Positions 1-12,382 of a DNA stretch of 64,000 nt are shown piece after piece; the stretch's first letter is position 1; each line of letters opens with the position of its first letter. The notes under the pieces were generated by a model, which was not told where the DNA came from, ran no database searches, and saw only the letters and a list, made by a program, of their open reading frames with translations. Source of the DNA: Kingdonia uniflora (Eukaryota; Streptophyta; Magnoliopsida; Ranunculales; Circaeasteraceae); NCBI GenBank assembly GCA_014058105.1, contig JACGCM010002624.1, positions 1-64,000 of the forward strand. The letters run 5' to 3'. A program made the position numbers and the translations under genes.

Positions 1-443
1 AAGAATATAAATTGATAGCAGGATATGAGAGTGAGGAACAACACTGGGAGTTAAAATAAAGCGAAATGTGAAATACAAGTCGAATTATAATCGCAGCCAC
101 GGATGGAACAGGGAGGACCTTCTTAAAGTTCAAGGTGCTAATGTGCTATTGATTTAGATTTTAAAAGAAGGTGCTATGATTTAGTGATTGCTTAGGACTA
201 TATCTCAAAAAAGTGCATTAACCAAAAAACATGTTTGTAGTACGGAGGTATTTGTTGAGTCGGAGAATGCTCCTCCCCAGTACGACTATATATCTTCATG
301 TGGAAATGCCTAGACATTGACAGTAAGAACAGCGTAACTCTCAACTTCAAATTAAAGATTAAATGTGTGTGCTGACTTCCTGAATCTAAATAAATAAGAC
401 CTAATCAATATTGAAAGATAACCTCATGCGTTAAAAAAAATAC
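1..443. other. Intronic or unresolved sequence at left edge
   Basis: No coding exon was recognised here. It lies downstream (minus strand) of the fourth visible exon of the SRRM1-like gene, so it is probably the next intron. The remaining exons of that gene should lie left of the window. Confidence 0.4.
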
Positions 444-1146
444 CTTCTTCTTCTAATTTCCTCCTCTTTAGCATCCAAAAACTGTTGAGGAACTCCACTT
501 GCATTCTTTTCCGCACTCAGAAGAAGCACCCAAGCTCTTTCATGAACTTCCCAGTATTCTTCTCCATGAATCCCGTAATTTTGAATTTGAATCTCTTCCC
601 ATTACAACCTGAACCAACCGATTTACCAACTCAATCGAATTCCAACTAATACACAAACCCCTCTAATTATAACTAAAAACACCACACGAAAAGATTACCT
701 TTCCATCTAAAAGCCCGTAAATAAAATTAATAAGAACTTCGTCCTCAAAACCCTAGAAGCTCAGTTACCCTAGTTGCAATCCACGGTTTCAAACATCCAT
801 CTTCACTTTCCCCATGTCCACCTACACAAATCATCACTAAATTACGCAACGAATAACTCCTCCTTAAACCCTAACAATCAATTTCAACACCAAATCAAAC
901 AATCAATTTCACTAAAACTAACCAGGTGATCCAATTCAGGTGCAAATTTCTGCGATTTCATCAGCTTCGCTTGCTTATTCGAGAATCGAGTATCTTGATC
1001 GGCCGATGTGCCCTGGAAATCAAATTTGGGGATCAAATTCAATCAAATTACAATCAAAACAGATCAAATTAGCTCAAATCTGAAATCAATAGAGAGAGAG
1101 AGTGGTGTGTGTGTGTGATTCTTACCCTAAAGAAACCCCCTGACAT
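444..1146 (-). CDS. SRRM1-like PWI-domain splicing factor, N-terminal part (partial, 4 exons)
   Basis: On the minus strand four exons read as the start of a plant SRRM1/SRm160-type protein, a nuclear SR-related splicing co-activator that binds nucleic acid through its PWI domain. Exon 1 (1146-1126) encodes MSGGFFR. Exon 2 (1012-923) encodes GTSADQDTRFSNKQ... through PELDHL. Exon 3 (821-699) holds the PWI core with PWIATRVTELLGF. Exon 4 (608-444) holds TGFMEKNTGKFMKEL. All joins are GT-AG and exons 1 and 2 are in phase. Exons 3 and 4 need one-base corrections to stay open: in the T run near 794, the T run near 756, and in exon 4 near 601, 594, 580 and 546. Residues on either side match the family, so I read these as sequence errors more than decay. 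The 3' part, normally Arg/Ser-rich, lies outside the window. The 5' UTR extends toward about 1250. Confidence 0.82.
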
Positions 1147-1343
1147 TTTCTAGGGTTTTAGGTTGAAACCTTCGAATTCTTCAGTGAAGATTTGCGAATG
1201 AGGAGAGACTCGAAAACCTATCCAAAATGAGCCGTGGAGTTCAAGGACGATTTTTATAGTTAGAGTTTCTAGATGTGTAATTACAAAAGTATCACCCTTT
1301 AGTGGCTTAGTTTGGGATAAATGCAAGGGTGAATTTGTCTAAA

Positions 1344-1402
1344 CATATATATATATATATATTGCGGCCGGTGGCGGTGGCGGTGGCGGTGGTGGTGGGG
1401 CG
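1344..1402. repeat. (TA)n followed by (GGCGGT)n microsatellites
   Basis: A run of alternating TA (about 1344-1362) is followed by GGCGGT hexamers (about 1366-1402), in the flank upstream of the SRRM1-like gene. ORFs here (for example a His-rich one on minus) are by-products of the repeat. Confidence 0.85.
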
Positions 1403-1409
1403 AGGGGGT

Positions 1410-4056
1410 GGTGTGGGGCGAGGGGTGCACCGATGACATTGTCGCCAGAGTTGCCAGAGATTTAGGTTTTCTCCCATTTGTGGCAGTGGAAGAAATTGCC
1501 ATCGACTGCAGCTTTCTCGTTATCATTGACGGATGACAGTGAGGTATTAGCCTGGTGAGAAGCGTTTGTTAGTATTGCGGCCTATTTATTAGAAATACGA
1601 AAATGTGTCGGTACATCGCTAGACAAAAAGATTTGGGTCCAGGGTTTCATATGGATTTCACCTTTTGCTTCTTCTTGTTTTGGGCTTTTTGGTATTTCCT
1701 CTCCCTCGGGGGATTGAGGTATCTCATCCCTTGATCTTGTCTTGAATCTTGTACTTCACAATATAGAGCCTCCACATTAGGGAACTTGAGAGGGTGAGAA
1801 ACCTTAAAAAGAGAGAGAACTCCGTTGATGCTTGTAATAGGATTTGTTTGCAACCGAATTGAATTGTTGATAGTGGATTAGCTTGCAAAGCGAAACAGGT
1901 GTAACCAATTGGTGAACCACTAGAAATCTCTTGTGTCTTTGTTGTTTATTTTGTGCTTGTGCTTTGTCAGATTTGTATTATCTTCTTCTTTTCACGTTTG
2001 CTTGTGGGCATTAGGAGTAGCTAACCTAGTTTATCCCTAACAAAATAAAACAACCAAAATAGATGTATATTGAGACTTACAAAATATCAATCAATAAAAC
2101 TATGACTCAACAATTAGTGTTTCATATGTAAATGAAGATTGGATTAGAGAGCTTGAGGTCATTTTTTTTTTTATTTTAAGTGTGAACTAGTAGGTAGTTA
2201 ACTACGTACGAAGTGAGTTGCTTATGAAGTGAACGACATATGAAGTTTGTAAAAAATGTGGTGTGTTTGGCAGACCAAGCCAACTTCCTACTTTAAATGT
2301 ATTTCACATTTTCCTGTCATGTTTGACATACCAACTTTCCAGTTGGTAAACGACATATAAACTATTAAAATTTTTATTGACAGTTGGTAAACGACCAAAA
2401 TAAAAAGGCTACATCATCTAAAATAAAATGAGATAAAGAGATATATAACATTTAAATATCGTCTAAAACATAAAATTAACAACTAGAGAGCGATAGAGAT
2501 AAAAAAAGGAGTGTAGGAGAGAGGGGTGGGAGGGAGAGATATAGGGGGGGTCTGGGTGAGAGAGGGAGGAGGGAAAGAGAATTAGAGATGTGGTGTGTGT
2601 GTGAGAGAGAGAAGAGTGAAATAGATATAGAAAGGGAGAGAGGAGAGAAAGGAAGAGGGAAAGAGAAAGAGAGATGGGGAGAAAAAAAGCAAACGATATG
2701 TTGGGTAAATGAATAATAATGTTGAAATGCGTCAATGATATGTTGAGATAGTGAAAGAAGCCGAACAAAGTGTCAAAAAGGGTGGGTACGACGACGGTGT
2801 GAGAACTACGAAAGTCAAACTTGGAAAGCTCAATTCACACCAAAACAAAAAACTTCTCTGTGGTGGTGCGAAGTTAAAAGTGTGAAAATTGCCTATAAAC
2901 TTCACACGTTTGACACCTTTTGAAAGCCTCACTAATTCATTTAACAGATTGATGACAGCCAAACTGGGAAGTTCAATTATCTTATCACCACTTCATAGGT
3001 TGACCAAAAAACAAGCATGGCCTGAGAAAAATGAGTTCGTGGAGATATTCGAGGAACATTGAAAAACATATATTCAAGTTCACAAACTTGATTCATACGT
3101 TCTTATCAAGCAAGACAACTTCGATGCCATTGTTAGTTCTTATCCAAACTGGAGTAAGCTTTGCCATCTATGGTTGTCTTCACAATCCCTTTTATCAGTG
3201 TTATTTCTTAACTAACTGTGTTAATTTTCATGTTAATTACATCAGTTTTTATTTTCTTTCTATGCAAGAAGTTAACATTTTCTCTTGCCCTATTCAAGGA
3301 AAGATAGTACAGAAATTGGAGATTAACATGGTTCAGAATATTGTAATGTATGCATTGTGTGAGCATAAAAATTTAAGAGCTATTGTCTGGATGGATAATA
3401 GTGACTATTTCGACTACATCTAACATTTTCTTCAAGTACATTGGACTCAATCATTTATCCCTCAGTTCATTCGAACCTCAGAAGCACATCTGCATGTTCA
3501 TTTCCATTGCCCTATGTTCCACGATCTTGATGGCTTGGTAGCACGATTAGAACTGGAGGTTCCATCTCAAAACCAATTGGCAATAAAGGAGTAACCCTAA
3601 TCCTATGTTTGAGGTGCAAGGCTCTCTGTGTCCGATGTGGAACTATATATATCAACAAACACTTTCAGGTATATTACGCGTGTACTTAACTGCTCACAAG
3701 CTTCATAATTTTTCTCCCATCAATCCGATATATGTCAAAGTTATCTCCTCTTCTCTACCTCTCCCTTCTCCCCGTCTCACTACCGTATTCTCCCACATCG
3801 TCGCCACCGGTATAAATAGGAATTACCAAAAAAAAAAGCAGAACTCCAACAAACACAAATAGTTTCTTCCTATTTTCAGTTCACGGCGTTTATAACCGGA
3901 TTCTGTTTTAAGAAAACTCAACCGTTTCCCTCCGTTTATTCCTCAACTGTTAAACAACACAAATATTATGTAGAGTAATAATCATCCCAAAAAAAAACAA
4001 CAACAACGAGAAATCGGCAAAAATAAGCTGCGGCGAACGACACCGCTGCCATCAAG
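1410..4056. other. Intergenic stretch with a GA-rich microsatellite
   Basis: No gene was recognised. Positions 2485-2690 form a purine-rich (GA/GGGA) low-complexity tract. A 130-residue plus-strand ORF at 3031-3423 starts with methionine and continues as sense-looking peptide in another frame to about 3590, but matches no family I know; it may be a decayed transposon or gene scrap. The last 200 bases (A-rich, CAA repeats from 3990) look like the 5' UTR of the downstream DUF668 gene. Confidence 0.5.
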
Positions 4057-5544
4057 ATGGGGTTCTCTGAAATAGGGAACCGCGTCGGCAGCGGTATCAA
4101 ACGTTCTCTCACCAATAACGACACCAACAACAACAACAACGTTTTTCGTCAGGAAAAACTTAATATCCTCGCGTTCGAGACCGCCAAGACAATGTCCCGC
4201 CTAGTCTCTTTACAAAAGTCGTTATCGGATAACGAACTATTAAAGCTCCGTAAGTGTATTATTAAATCAGAGGGTGTATCGTACCTAACGTCTAAAGACG
4301 AAGAGGTGTTACTTAAGTTGGCGTGCACGGAGAAGATGGAAGACCTTGATTTGGCCGCGATAGCAGTGGCACGACTAGGGAAAAGGTGTTCGGACCCTTC
4401 GTTGAACGACTTTGAGACAATGTACGAAGATTTGAAGCTTGGGTTTGTTGATTTGGGTAACTTTTTCGTAATGAAAAAATTGAGAGAACTATGGATAAAA
4501 TGGAGAAATTTATTTCAGCGACGTCCGATCTTTATTCGGGGTTAGAGACGTTAGCCGAGATGGAACTATCGGAACGGAAAGTTAAACAATGGAAGTATAA
4601 CGGTACGGTGACGATCCAAAAGGCAAATTTCGATTTGTTCGATCAGAAGATGTCATGGCAGAAACAACATGTTCGTCATCTTCGGCAAGTCTCACTATGG
4701 GGCCAAACGTTTAATAAGGCGGTACGTTTAATGGTGAGGACCATATGTATTGTTTACGCTCGAATGTGCGTCGTCTTCTCACGCTACATTTCAGTCCTTC
4801 CTCCTGCGGCCGCGCGACATGTTCGGTTTCATTCGGACCCTATAATACAATTACACAAAGATAGTTGTTCTGTCGATTTAAATAAGGCCAAGGTAAAAGG
4901 CGAAAATTGTTCGAGCTCACCAAAAAATTGTTCGGGCTCACCAAAAAATAGTCCGAAATTACGAAAACCAACGTTCTGGAGCGGTGAATTGGAGCCGGTA
5001 CGGTCGAGGCCGTCTTTTATCGGCCTATGTAACGGTTTTAATGAGGAGAATCATTCGTGCCCATTCGCCCTCGGAAAGATGAACGTTCTAATTAAACAAG
5101 CGACACCGTCAACCATCGGGGGGTCAGGCCTTGGTCTAAGATACGCCAATGTAGTCATACTCACAGAGAAATATTTAAAATCGTCGTGTAACGCCGATGC
5201 AACCACACGAGATGACATATATCGTATGCTAACAATTACACTTAGGAAGTTGGTGAAGTCGAAATTAAAACGTCATTTAGGGTCGAACGAGCCGGGGTCG
5301 GTTCATGCCGATAGCTCGGACGGGTTGAAGAATATAATGAGTTGGCTTGGGCCTATGGCACGCGATACCATTAAATGGCAAGCCGAGAGAAATGTTGAAA
5401 AAAGAATTTCGACGCAAGGCCGAAAGTGTTGTTGCTGCAAACATTGTTTTCGCTGATCGGGAGAAAACGGAAGCGACCATCGCCGAGGTTTTGGTTGGGT
5501 TGAGTTGTGTGCGTAGACATGATATTAGTCGAGTTAAGGTGTGA
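4057..5544 (+). CDS. DUF3475/DUF668 plant protein (PSI-like family), single exon with three apparent frameshifts
   Basis: Read through three one-base losses, this is a single-exon protein of about 495 residues. The N-terminal DUF3475 part contains KLNILAFETAKTMSRLVSL and the block ending LKLGFVD. The C-terminal DUF668 part contains TIGGSGLGLRYANVVI and ends in ADREKTEATIAEVLVGL. This architecture belongs to the plant family that includes PROTEIN PSK SIMULATOR proteins and the shorter AT3G23160/AT5G51670-type members; the length fits the shorter type. Molecular function is poorly defined, with reported links to growth and peptide-hormone responses for PSI1. The frame drops by one base in the A run at about 4474-4479, again between about 5405 and 5425, and in the T run near 5447. 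Family residues continue on both sides of each break with no other damage. The ATG at 4057 is the first in frame and is followed by MGFSEIGNRVGSGIKRS. Confidence 0.8.
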
Positions 5545-6155
5545 TGAGTCTGCCGTGCTTGTGATTTTAAATGTAATTATTAGCCGTGTTGTTCAATATA
5601 TAATGTGCATTGGCATCGTGATGTATGTTTATAGCTTCTCTTCTCTCGGTACACTGGAAATGTTTGTGATAAAAAATATTTAAGGGTTTTTAGACGAGTG
5701 CTAATGATCATATTCATCTATGTTAAAAAAAAAAAAAAAAAAACTGGACTAATCCAATGGCCAAATTTTTATTTTTATAAATCACTAAAATATTTCCGAC
5801 TGCAAACATTTCCAGTCTACGTTTTGTTTGTTTGTTTTTTTTAATCAGGACGATCTTGGTTCATAATTTATCGCCATTTGCCTTGCTAATCCATATGGCA
5901 CGTGAGAACCCCGCCAACCCACATGTCGGCTTTTGTCAGGATAAATTATGATCAGTGGCCTAGTTGGTGGTGAATCGAATTCAGAACCTCTGTTTCTTGG
6001 TACATTTTCAGTGGTGTACCCAACAAGACTTCTGGTGATAAAAATTCATCCAGAGAAAGGAGAAGGGACGTGGAGAATAAGATGTTAAAGAAGCAACCAG
6101 ACAAATAGACGGGGAGAACAAGATGATAAAGAAGACAGATGGATGAACATTTTTT
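5545..6155. other. 3' flank of the DUF668 gene
   Basis: Non-coding and AT-rich, with a pure A tract of 18 or more bases at about 5725-5744. No gene was recognised; it leads into the LINE remnant. Confidence 0.5.
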
Positions 6156-7325
6156 GTGTGTCGCATTCTATTTTTAACCGTGTCTGCCCAATTTATCCCT
6201 AGGCTGCTACTTCAAAAAGAATACCAACAAGACATACATGGAATCCGAGTAGGAAGATCTATTTCTCCTATTTCCCACATGTTTTTTGTTGATGACTCTT
6301 TCTTTTCTCTAGAGCTAATATTTCTGAAGCTGGGCATATTAAAGATGTTCATGTTCTCACAGTTTATAATCAGGTTTCAGGATAAGAGGTTAACTATCAC
6401 AAATATGAAGTTTTTATATGTCCAAATGTTGCAGGAAGATTGGCAAATATAGTGAGAAGAGTTTTGGGTATTCAAAAGGCACATATTACATTCAAGTATC
6501 TCGGGACTCCAATTGTTCTTTCAAGATATACAAAAATGGATTATGGATACTCAAGGGTGACTTCTAAACTACAAACTTGGAAAGCCAAATGTTTGAGTCA
6601 AGCAGGAAGGACTACATTAATCAAGAGTGTTTCCTATGCCATGCCTACTTATCAAATGTCTAGTACTCTTAGAGCATCCTAAAGTGTCTCACTAACTTGA
6701 ATTTTAAGGTGTCACCTAGGATTTTCGAGCTCCAACAACACCTTACTGACTTGGATTCCAAGACTCAACCTTGTTTTTTTACATTTGGGCATCTGTTTGT
6801 TTTCTAATCGAGCGCTTAAAACTTGGGCGCCTAATTCTTTTTTATTTTAAAATATTCAAAATTGGGCGCCCAAGTCTTAGTCCCCCGATGAAATTTTTAT
6901 TTAAAAATAAATAAAAATGAAATAGGCGCCCAATTGTTGGGCGTTAGTTAAAAAAACAAGTCAGGTACTGTTGGAAGAAATAGAACCTTGACTTGGATTT
7001 GTCTTTTTTTCAACCAAGTTAATGAAGCACTTTAGGAGATGCTCTTACCCGTCTATTCTAGACAATATTGATAACAATAACAGATACTTTTGGTGGGGTA
7101 TGAAAAACTATGGGACTCTGAAAAAACATATTATTAAATGGGATCAAATTACTCAAGCAAGGCAAAATGGAGGGACACTGAAACTCTTTTGATGGTACAA
7201 TCAAATTATGGAATGCATTGGCAAACTAAGCTGCAGGTATACACTGGATGTCCCAAGACGATAAAAACAGTAGCCTACACAACTGGCTTAGCTATTTTAT
7301 GTTTATGCTTGGAATTTGAGTGAAT
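6156..7325 (+). pseudogene. LINE (non-LTR retrotransposon) reverse-transcriptase remnant
   Basis: Translations in two frames give reverse-transcriptase pieces typical of plant L1-like LINEs. The segment HGIRVGRSISPISHMFFVDD at about 6235-6297 contains the FxDD catalytic box. A second frame from about 6440 reads ITFKYLGTPIVLSRYTKMD and LSQAGRTTLIKSVSYAMPTY, a well-known conserved stretch after the RT core. After an inserted MITE the coding sense resumes at about 7060 with NRYFWWGMKN. Frameshifts and the insertion make it non-functional. No poly(A) or target duplication was identified. Confidence 0.82.
6672..7044. mobile_element. Tourist-like (PIF/Harbinger-type) MITE inserted in the LINE remnant
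   Basis: A 373 bp element with terminal inverted repeats: GAGCATCCTAAAGTG at the left, and the right end reads, on the opposite strand, GAGCATCTCCTAAAGTG. It is flanked by TTA at 6669-6671 and again at 7045-7047, the TWA-type 3 bp target duplication of PIF/Harbinger elements. LINE coding sense stops at one side and resumes at the other, which supports insertion. No transposase ORF is present. Confidence 0.85.
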
Positions 7326-8200
7326 CAGTAATTGTACACTCCAATCTGAGATGAAACTGAAATTGTTCATACATCACTAAACAAAAATTAATTACTGAAT
7401 GATGATTCACAAAGATTATGATTCAAAAGCACTTCATAACCCAAAATCATGTTTTATTAGCAACAATTCTTTGGAAAATAGGAGACCAAAGAAGTACAAA
7501 ATCTATATTAGAAAGCGAGATGAACAATGACCAATCTGTCTTAACACTACCAAATGAATCATATCCATTGCACATGCCTGTGGGCGTTTTGACCTGCAAG
7601 AACACGAGATACACACATTACTCCAACAAAAAATGCTCCAAACCTTGCAGAAATTCTTTACCAAGTAAAACTGGAACAAACAGTTCTCACATCAAAAGAA
7701 AGAGTTTTTTTTTTTTTTTTCTTTCACAAATGAGGAATGCATGATGAATCTCTCATATGGCCTCTAAATCTCAATAATCTCACGAAACTATGACTATTTC
7801 TCCTCCTATTTTCAAGCTCTCGAGATCTCTAACAATATCAACCAGATCTCTAAATCTCAACCACTTGAACATTCAGATGGGCTGAAAACAAAGCCAATCG
7901 ATTGCCATCCTTTTTCAAACTCTTCCATTTCAGCCTTTTTTATTCCCAGAGTCTGCCAAATTAATATCCAAATCACATAAGACTATAAACCTATAGGATA
8001 ACAACAAAAATTAGCCTACAAAAAAACTGATGGAAAAAATAACAATGTAGTCATACCATTTCCTCAGCCAGCCGACTAAGTTTTATTTCATTCTCAAGCC
8101 TTTTATCCGACTTTGCAATCTCATCGACATTAGTAGTTGTTTTATGCCATATTATAGACCTTGAACATAAGAGCAATCGATTAGCATAACTTCATACAGT
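7326..8200. other. Intergenic, possible kinesin stalk remnant at its right end
   Basis: Mostly AT-rich sequence without a recognisable gene. At about 8060-8150 the minus strand has a short charged reading (KSDKRLENEIKLSRLAEE) followed by a potential donor. It could be a stalk exon of the kinesin-5 copy to the right, but the match is too weak to claim. Confidence 0.3.
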
Positions 8201-8209
8201 GGGAAATTT

Positions 8210-9250
8210 AAGCTGGTGTTGCCCATCTAACGCATACATATTTAAGATAGGAACTGAAGATTATTTTATATGATTCTGGTACTTTACAAACATAGAACGA
8301 TGGAATCAAAAAGAAGTAAATACAAGATCAGTCAGTACAGCTTTCAGGGTCGTATGATAGACGATAGTAAATAACTACTAATGTCACAAAACACTAGCAG
8401 CAAAAGCTCACCATTCTTTCAATAACATAGAGGCTTAGCATAGACAATTTCACATGGAAGCCAAACAGGTATAGCATAGACAATTTCCCATGGAAGCCAA
8501 ACAGGTATACATATGGCAGAGTATAGTTTGCTCCAAGAGTCCTTCACATTGTAATCGTTCATAATCCATATGTCAACACCATTTAAATGTCTAGAACAAT
8601 TTAATAGTGAAAGGCATCCTCCCAACACTCCCAAATGACAATCATAGAATTTGTAAACATCCGGATCTTTTATTTTGGGAATTGGGACCTCTTCAATTTC
8701 TTCACAATCTAGATTGAATGAAACGATTTGGATCTCTAGTCGTCTATCAAAGATCCAATGGAATGTTCCGTTTAGGAAAACGGGATTGGAACTGATGCTA
8801 AAAGGATAAATCTCTATCCTCCTCTTTTCAAAATATTCACGAGGCACACGAACTTCTCGTTCATAAAACTCAAAAAATGTTTATATAAGAAATATACATA
8901 TCATGTTTATGCGTTATATATATAGGCTAACATTAATAAAGAATACATACCATTTATATTTTTTTGTCTTTCAAAAGCTCGAGAATCAGAATAGCATTCG
9001 CTTAGCAATTCCTTTACTTCAATCTCGATTTATGGTTCAGTTAAAGCAGCTTCAGTTTCATTGTAATTCGCAATGAAGATTTTATAACTTAACAAAATGA
9101 AACAATTTCTAAAGCATGCTATCTGTGAACAACGGCAACTTACGGCTTTAAAAATTAAGAACTGATACATATCATAAAGATGAATTTTTTTTGAAAACAT
9201 ACCATCTGCGTACAACGGTGATTCGGCAACTCACGGCCTTAATTAATTTT
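8210..9250 (-). pseudogene. F-box-associated (FBA) domain gene fragment, copy 1
   Basis: The minus strand at 8847-8419 encodes 142 residues resembling the C-terminal F-box-associated interaction domain of plant F-box proteins: NPVFLNGTFHWI, then the IVSFNLDCEEIEEVPIP block, LGVLGGCLSL and VDIWIMNDYNVKDSW. Such proteins supply substrate recognition in SCF ubiquitin ligases. No F-box is visible. Upstream on minus (8880-9250) are exon-like pieces (EFYEREVRVPREYF; IFIANYNETEAA) that match a differently oriented locus at 21.06-21.65 kb, so the reading frame may be a fusion of two sources. At its C end two near-identical segments (IPVWLPWEIVYA and IPVWLPCEIVYA) sit in tandem. The FBA part and its 3' flank are repeated in the same orientation at 25.2-25.9 kb. 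I treat it as a fragment; an expressed gene is not excluded. Confidence 0.6.
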
Positions 9251-9829
9251 TCCGGAGGCTTAAAAAAAACAAACAACGAGCACAAAATTTAAGCTCCAAA
9301 TTTTATTGAAAATGTGATTAAGAATTATACTTCTTCTGGAGCATAGGGATTTCCGATGCGAATGCGTCTCAGATTACGCAAAAAAAATCGTAATCTAACA
9401 ATGCTGACATTAGATCATTAGTTTCTATTGTTAAGTTTTTCTCCATTTCTCTTCTCTTTAGTTTTCTTGCCAAGTTTTGGCTTTGTTTCTTGCTTTTAGT
9501 TGAGTAGATTGAGGGGATCAAATTTTTTAATCCGCAAAAAGACTGATTAAAAAACTTATATCACATCTTACCCGAGTGTAGTAGATTTTAAAAGACCGAA
9601 CTAAGGAGATCTATGGGTTAAGGAATCACCCTGAACAAATGACCAAGAACTATCCACCCTCTTTACCTTCTCGTAGGTAATATTAAGGAGAGGAAAGAAA
9701 AAAAAACATAAAGACTCTAAAGAAAGGTATGGTAACCAAATATACGTGGGTAAAGAAAATAGAAACTTATATTAATACACTAGACACTGACAAACAGGCT
9801 TAATGATAGAATACCTTATTCTCTACTTC

Positions 9830-11725
9830 GTCTTGGACAAATCTTTCATGCGGAATATAAACACCATTCTTTTCCCTCGCTGCCCTCACATCTGTACAAA
9901 TTATTTCATTATGAGAATATAAGAGCCTCTCTTCATCATAGAAACAGAAGGTAAAATACAACAACGTCTGTCACGGCCCAGCCCGGGACCGCCTCTACAG
10001 TTCTCGGAGTGCAGCGGAATAAGGGACCGTGCGGCGTACACGGACGCGCGGTCGGCGTGTACCAGCCATCTTCACGGGCGCGGCGCGCCAGTGACTACAA
10101 CCTACGGATGCTAGAGCGGCATCCGGATAATCCTGGATACTCGTGAGGGGTCATCGAATATGTATTCGGTATAGGCAACAACGCTGAAAGTTCCCTCAAT
10201 AATCCCTACAGCGTAATCTCTCGCGACGCGTGCGAGGTACAGAAAGCACACCTGTCCTGTAGCGGATCAGGGTAGCTCAATATGCCAGTTTCCACATAGG
10301 GGACTCATATCTCAAGGGGCGACGAGCCTGGACTATTTATATTGTCCATCTGTAAGGGGTGGTGCATCTCGGATAGCCCGCGGGGCATAGCGGCGCCATA
10401 TGAAGCCCTCTATTGAAAACCGGCCTGCATTGCGAGGCAATGTCCCATAGCCTTCCCTAGGCCTAGGAGAACTCATAACTATCCCTTGTAGATAGTCCAT
10501 GAGCCGGGTCCTTGATGACCAAGCATTAAAGCTCTTTTAGTCATGGGGAGGATTGGACCAAGGTTCCTCCTTAATATAGCTACTAAGTAAATAGTCAATT
10601 TCTAAAAGGAAACGTTAAAACATGAGACGAAGCGTACTGGACCTTTTCGCCCCCTTAACTGAATCCGATTGCGACGAAACTTGGCGTGGAGCTATATTTG
10701 GATATAGAGAACAAATACATTCGGACAGAACTCAAAACGCTCGGGTGGATTTGGCCGGCGTTCGGTAGGTCGTCACAACGTCATTATACCTTGTTTCATT
10801 TTCCATGTACAAATCTTTAAGCAATACGGACTTGGATATTTTTTGGTATCACCCATCATCCGTATACGCTGGCACCATCATCCTTGATATACTCAAAAGG
10901 GTATTTTCTTTATTTCTAGATAGCATGGGCAAGACATTTTGGTTTGGATGTACAATTACCTTTCATCAAGGATAGTGATCATATTGTTGCAAAGAAAAAA
11001 AGGAGTACAAGTTATACTGGTGCGAACTAATTCTTTATGCTCTTAGCTCGATATGCATAGTCAAGTGTACTTAAAGTTTCTTCCAAACTATGAGAAGATG
11101 GTAAAATTGTTGCTATGATGCATGTTTTTGTTTTACCACCCAAAGAGTCTCGTAACAATCGTGTCAGTTTGCTATCCCTACATAAAGTCCGTAACAACGA
11201 ATTAGCACTATTTAGAACAGATGAGTATGCAAATTTTTTAAAAATGCTTGTGCTAGAAGATATATTAGAAATTTGGTTTATCTTCCATAGGTTTAGTGGA
11301 GTCTTCAATAGCTAACAGATCAGTTAACTCTTCATTGTAAAGCTCCAAAAAGGTCACCTTCATAATATAATCTGCCTTTTGTGCTTCTAAGGTATCAAAT
11401 ATTTGGCAGCCTCAACAGATAATTAATTCTTCTCCCTAATATAACCAAGAAGATGGTTTGTATGATTAAACATATAATGTAAGCATCAAACTTCTAAAGA
11501 TGGATTAATAAATTTCTGCTATATGTATTATACCTTATGTTTTGCACCACCTTCCATTGTATATGTCTTTCCCGTGCCTGTCTGTCCATAAGCGAAAACT
11601 GTGCAGTTAAACCTTCTAAAACCTCGTCGACTATCGGAGAGATGGCATGTTCATATATTGACCTTCGCTGTGCTTTAGGTCCAAAACCTTCCAATGTTTT
11701 CAATGAGAGATATAAGCATATAAGC
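9830..11725 (-). pseudogene. Kinesin-5 (BimC/Eg5 type) pseudogene, copy A
   Basis: Reading leftward on minus, exon pieces follow kinesin-5 order: [18 protein letters not shown] with the P-loop (11703 to about 11540), the DTLEAQKADYIMKVTFLELY segment (about 11405-11290), the motor end [19 protein letters not shown] to [11 protein letters not shown] (about 11235-11027), then neck/stalk pieces KSVLLKDLYMENET (ending about 10793) and REKNGVYIPHERF (about 9890-9835). Kinesin-5 motors cross-link spindle microtubules. Here a one-base loss (GGG to GG near 11613) shifts the frame just before the P-loop, although GTGKT itself is kept. About 60 or more motor residues are missing where the segments fuse near 11235-11290. 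A solo LTR sits in the intron between the two neck exons. Copy B (14.3-17.0 kb) shares the 11290-11725 portion. Confidence 0.78.
9969..10777. mobile_element. Solo LTR, family 1 copy 1
   Basis: An 809 bp sequence beginning TGTCACGGCCC and ending CGTCACA, with the TGT...ACA ends of plant LTRs. It is flanked by a perfect 5 bp duplication ACGTC (9964-9968 and 10778-10782). No primer-binding site or internal domain adjoins it, so it is a solo LTR from recombination. It is GC-richer than its surroundings. A second copy lies at 34133-34929 with a different target duplication. It sits in an intron of the kinesin-5 copy A remnant. Confidence 0.9.
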
Positions 11726-12310
11726 CCACATATTCTTCAACAAAGAGATACTTCTACATGGTTACAGGACAAAGGAGGTGTCGTACCTTATCAAAGGTGA
11801 AAGCTCTATCAACTTTGTGAAACATCATACATGCCTTAATTAATCAAATTAGATGATAGATAACGTCTAGTTCCTCAAAAATCTTAATTCCAAGTTCCTA
11901 ATAAAATCGTAAACAGGTCTACACATTACATAGAACCAAGACAATGCCTTAATTAATCAAATATGAACAAGACCCATAAAATTCACCTGCATCTTAGCAA
12001 CACTTGTATGTTAACCTCTCGGTCTCCTCTCTCGTGCCGAATCAAATTCCCATCTCCATTTCTCGACTCTGTTCTTCTCCTTGCCCCGCAGAACCATAGA
12101 GTTTTTGCACAACTTCAAAACCATAGGACTGACATAAATCAAATCCTTAGAAGAAAGAATCCTATCTGGAATACATTGCAGAAAGAATCCTATCATTCCA
12201 GTAAATCCTATCTGGAATACATAATAAGGGTAATATACAGTTTGTGTAGAAATAGAAGTAGGAGTAGGAGTTCAAATCCTAATAGAAAACAAACTTGTTT
12301 AAAACTTCTC

Positions 12311-12317
12311 TATATAA
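12311..12317 (+). promoter_or_regulatory. TATA box of the first proline-rich/prolamin-like gene
   Basis: TATATAA lies 72 bases before the ATG at 12383. The same motif and spacing are kept in the second copy (17235-17241 against ATG 17307), as is most of the intervening leader. Confidence 0.6.
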
Positions 12318-12382
12318 TAAACCAAGGCAACGTTTGTTTAAACCATTACTTACAGTTTTGAGTTTGTGTTTCTGTTTCAGCA

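Noticed and set aside
2463..2768. 101-residue minus ORF rich in Ser/Leu/His
   Set aside because: It translates a GA microsatellite; low complexity only.
3031..3423. 130-residue ORF as a real gene
   Set aside because: No family resemblance, no clear splice partners, and the sense-like reading continues only after a stop in another frame; kept as unexplained intergenic sequence.
4470..5450. Programmed ribosomal frameshifting in the DUF668 gene
   Set aside because: Three separate losses in one gene at plain homopolymers, with no slippery site plus structure, and family members are read in a single frame.
9969..10777. Cassandra-type TRIM with 5S rRNA sequence
   Set aside because: No 5S rRNA-like internal promoter or conserved 5S segments are visible in either LTR copy.
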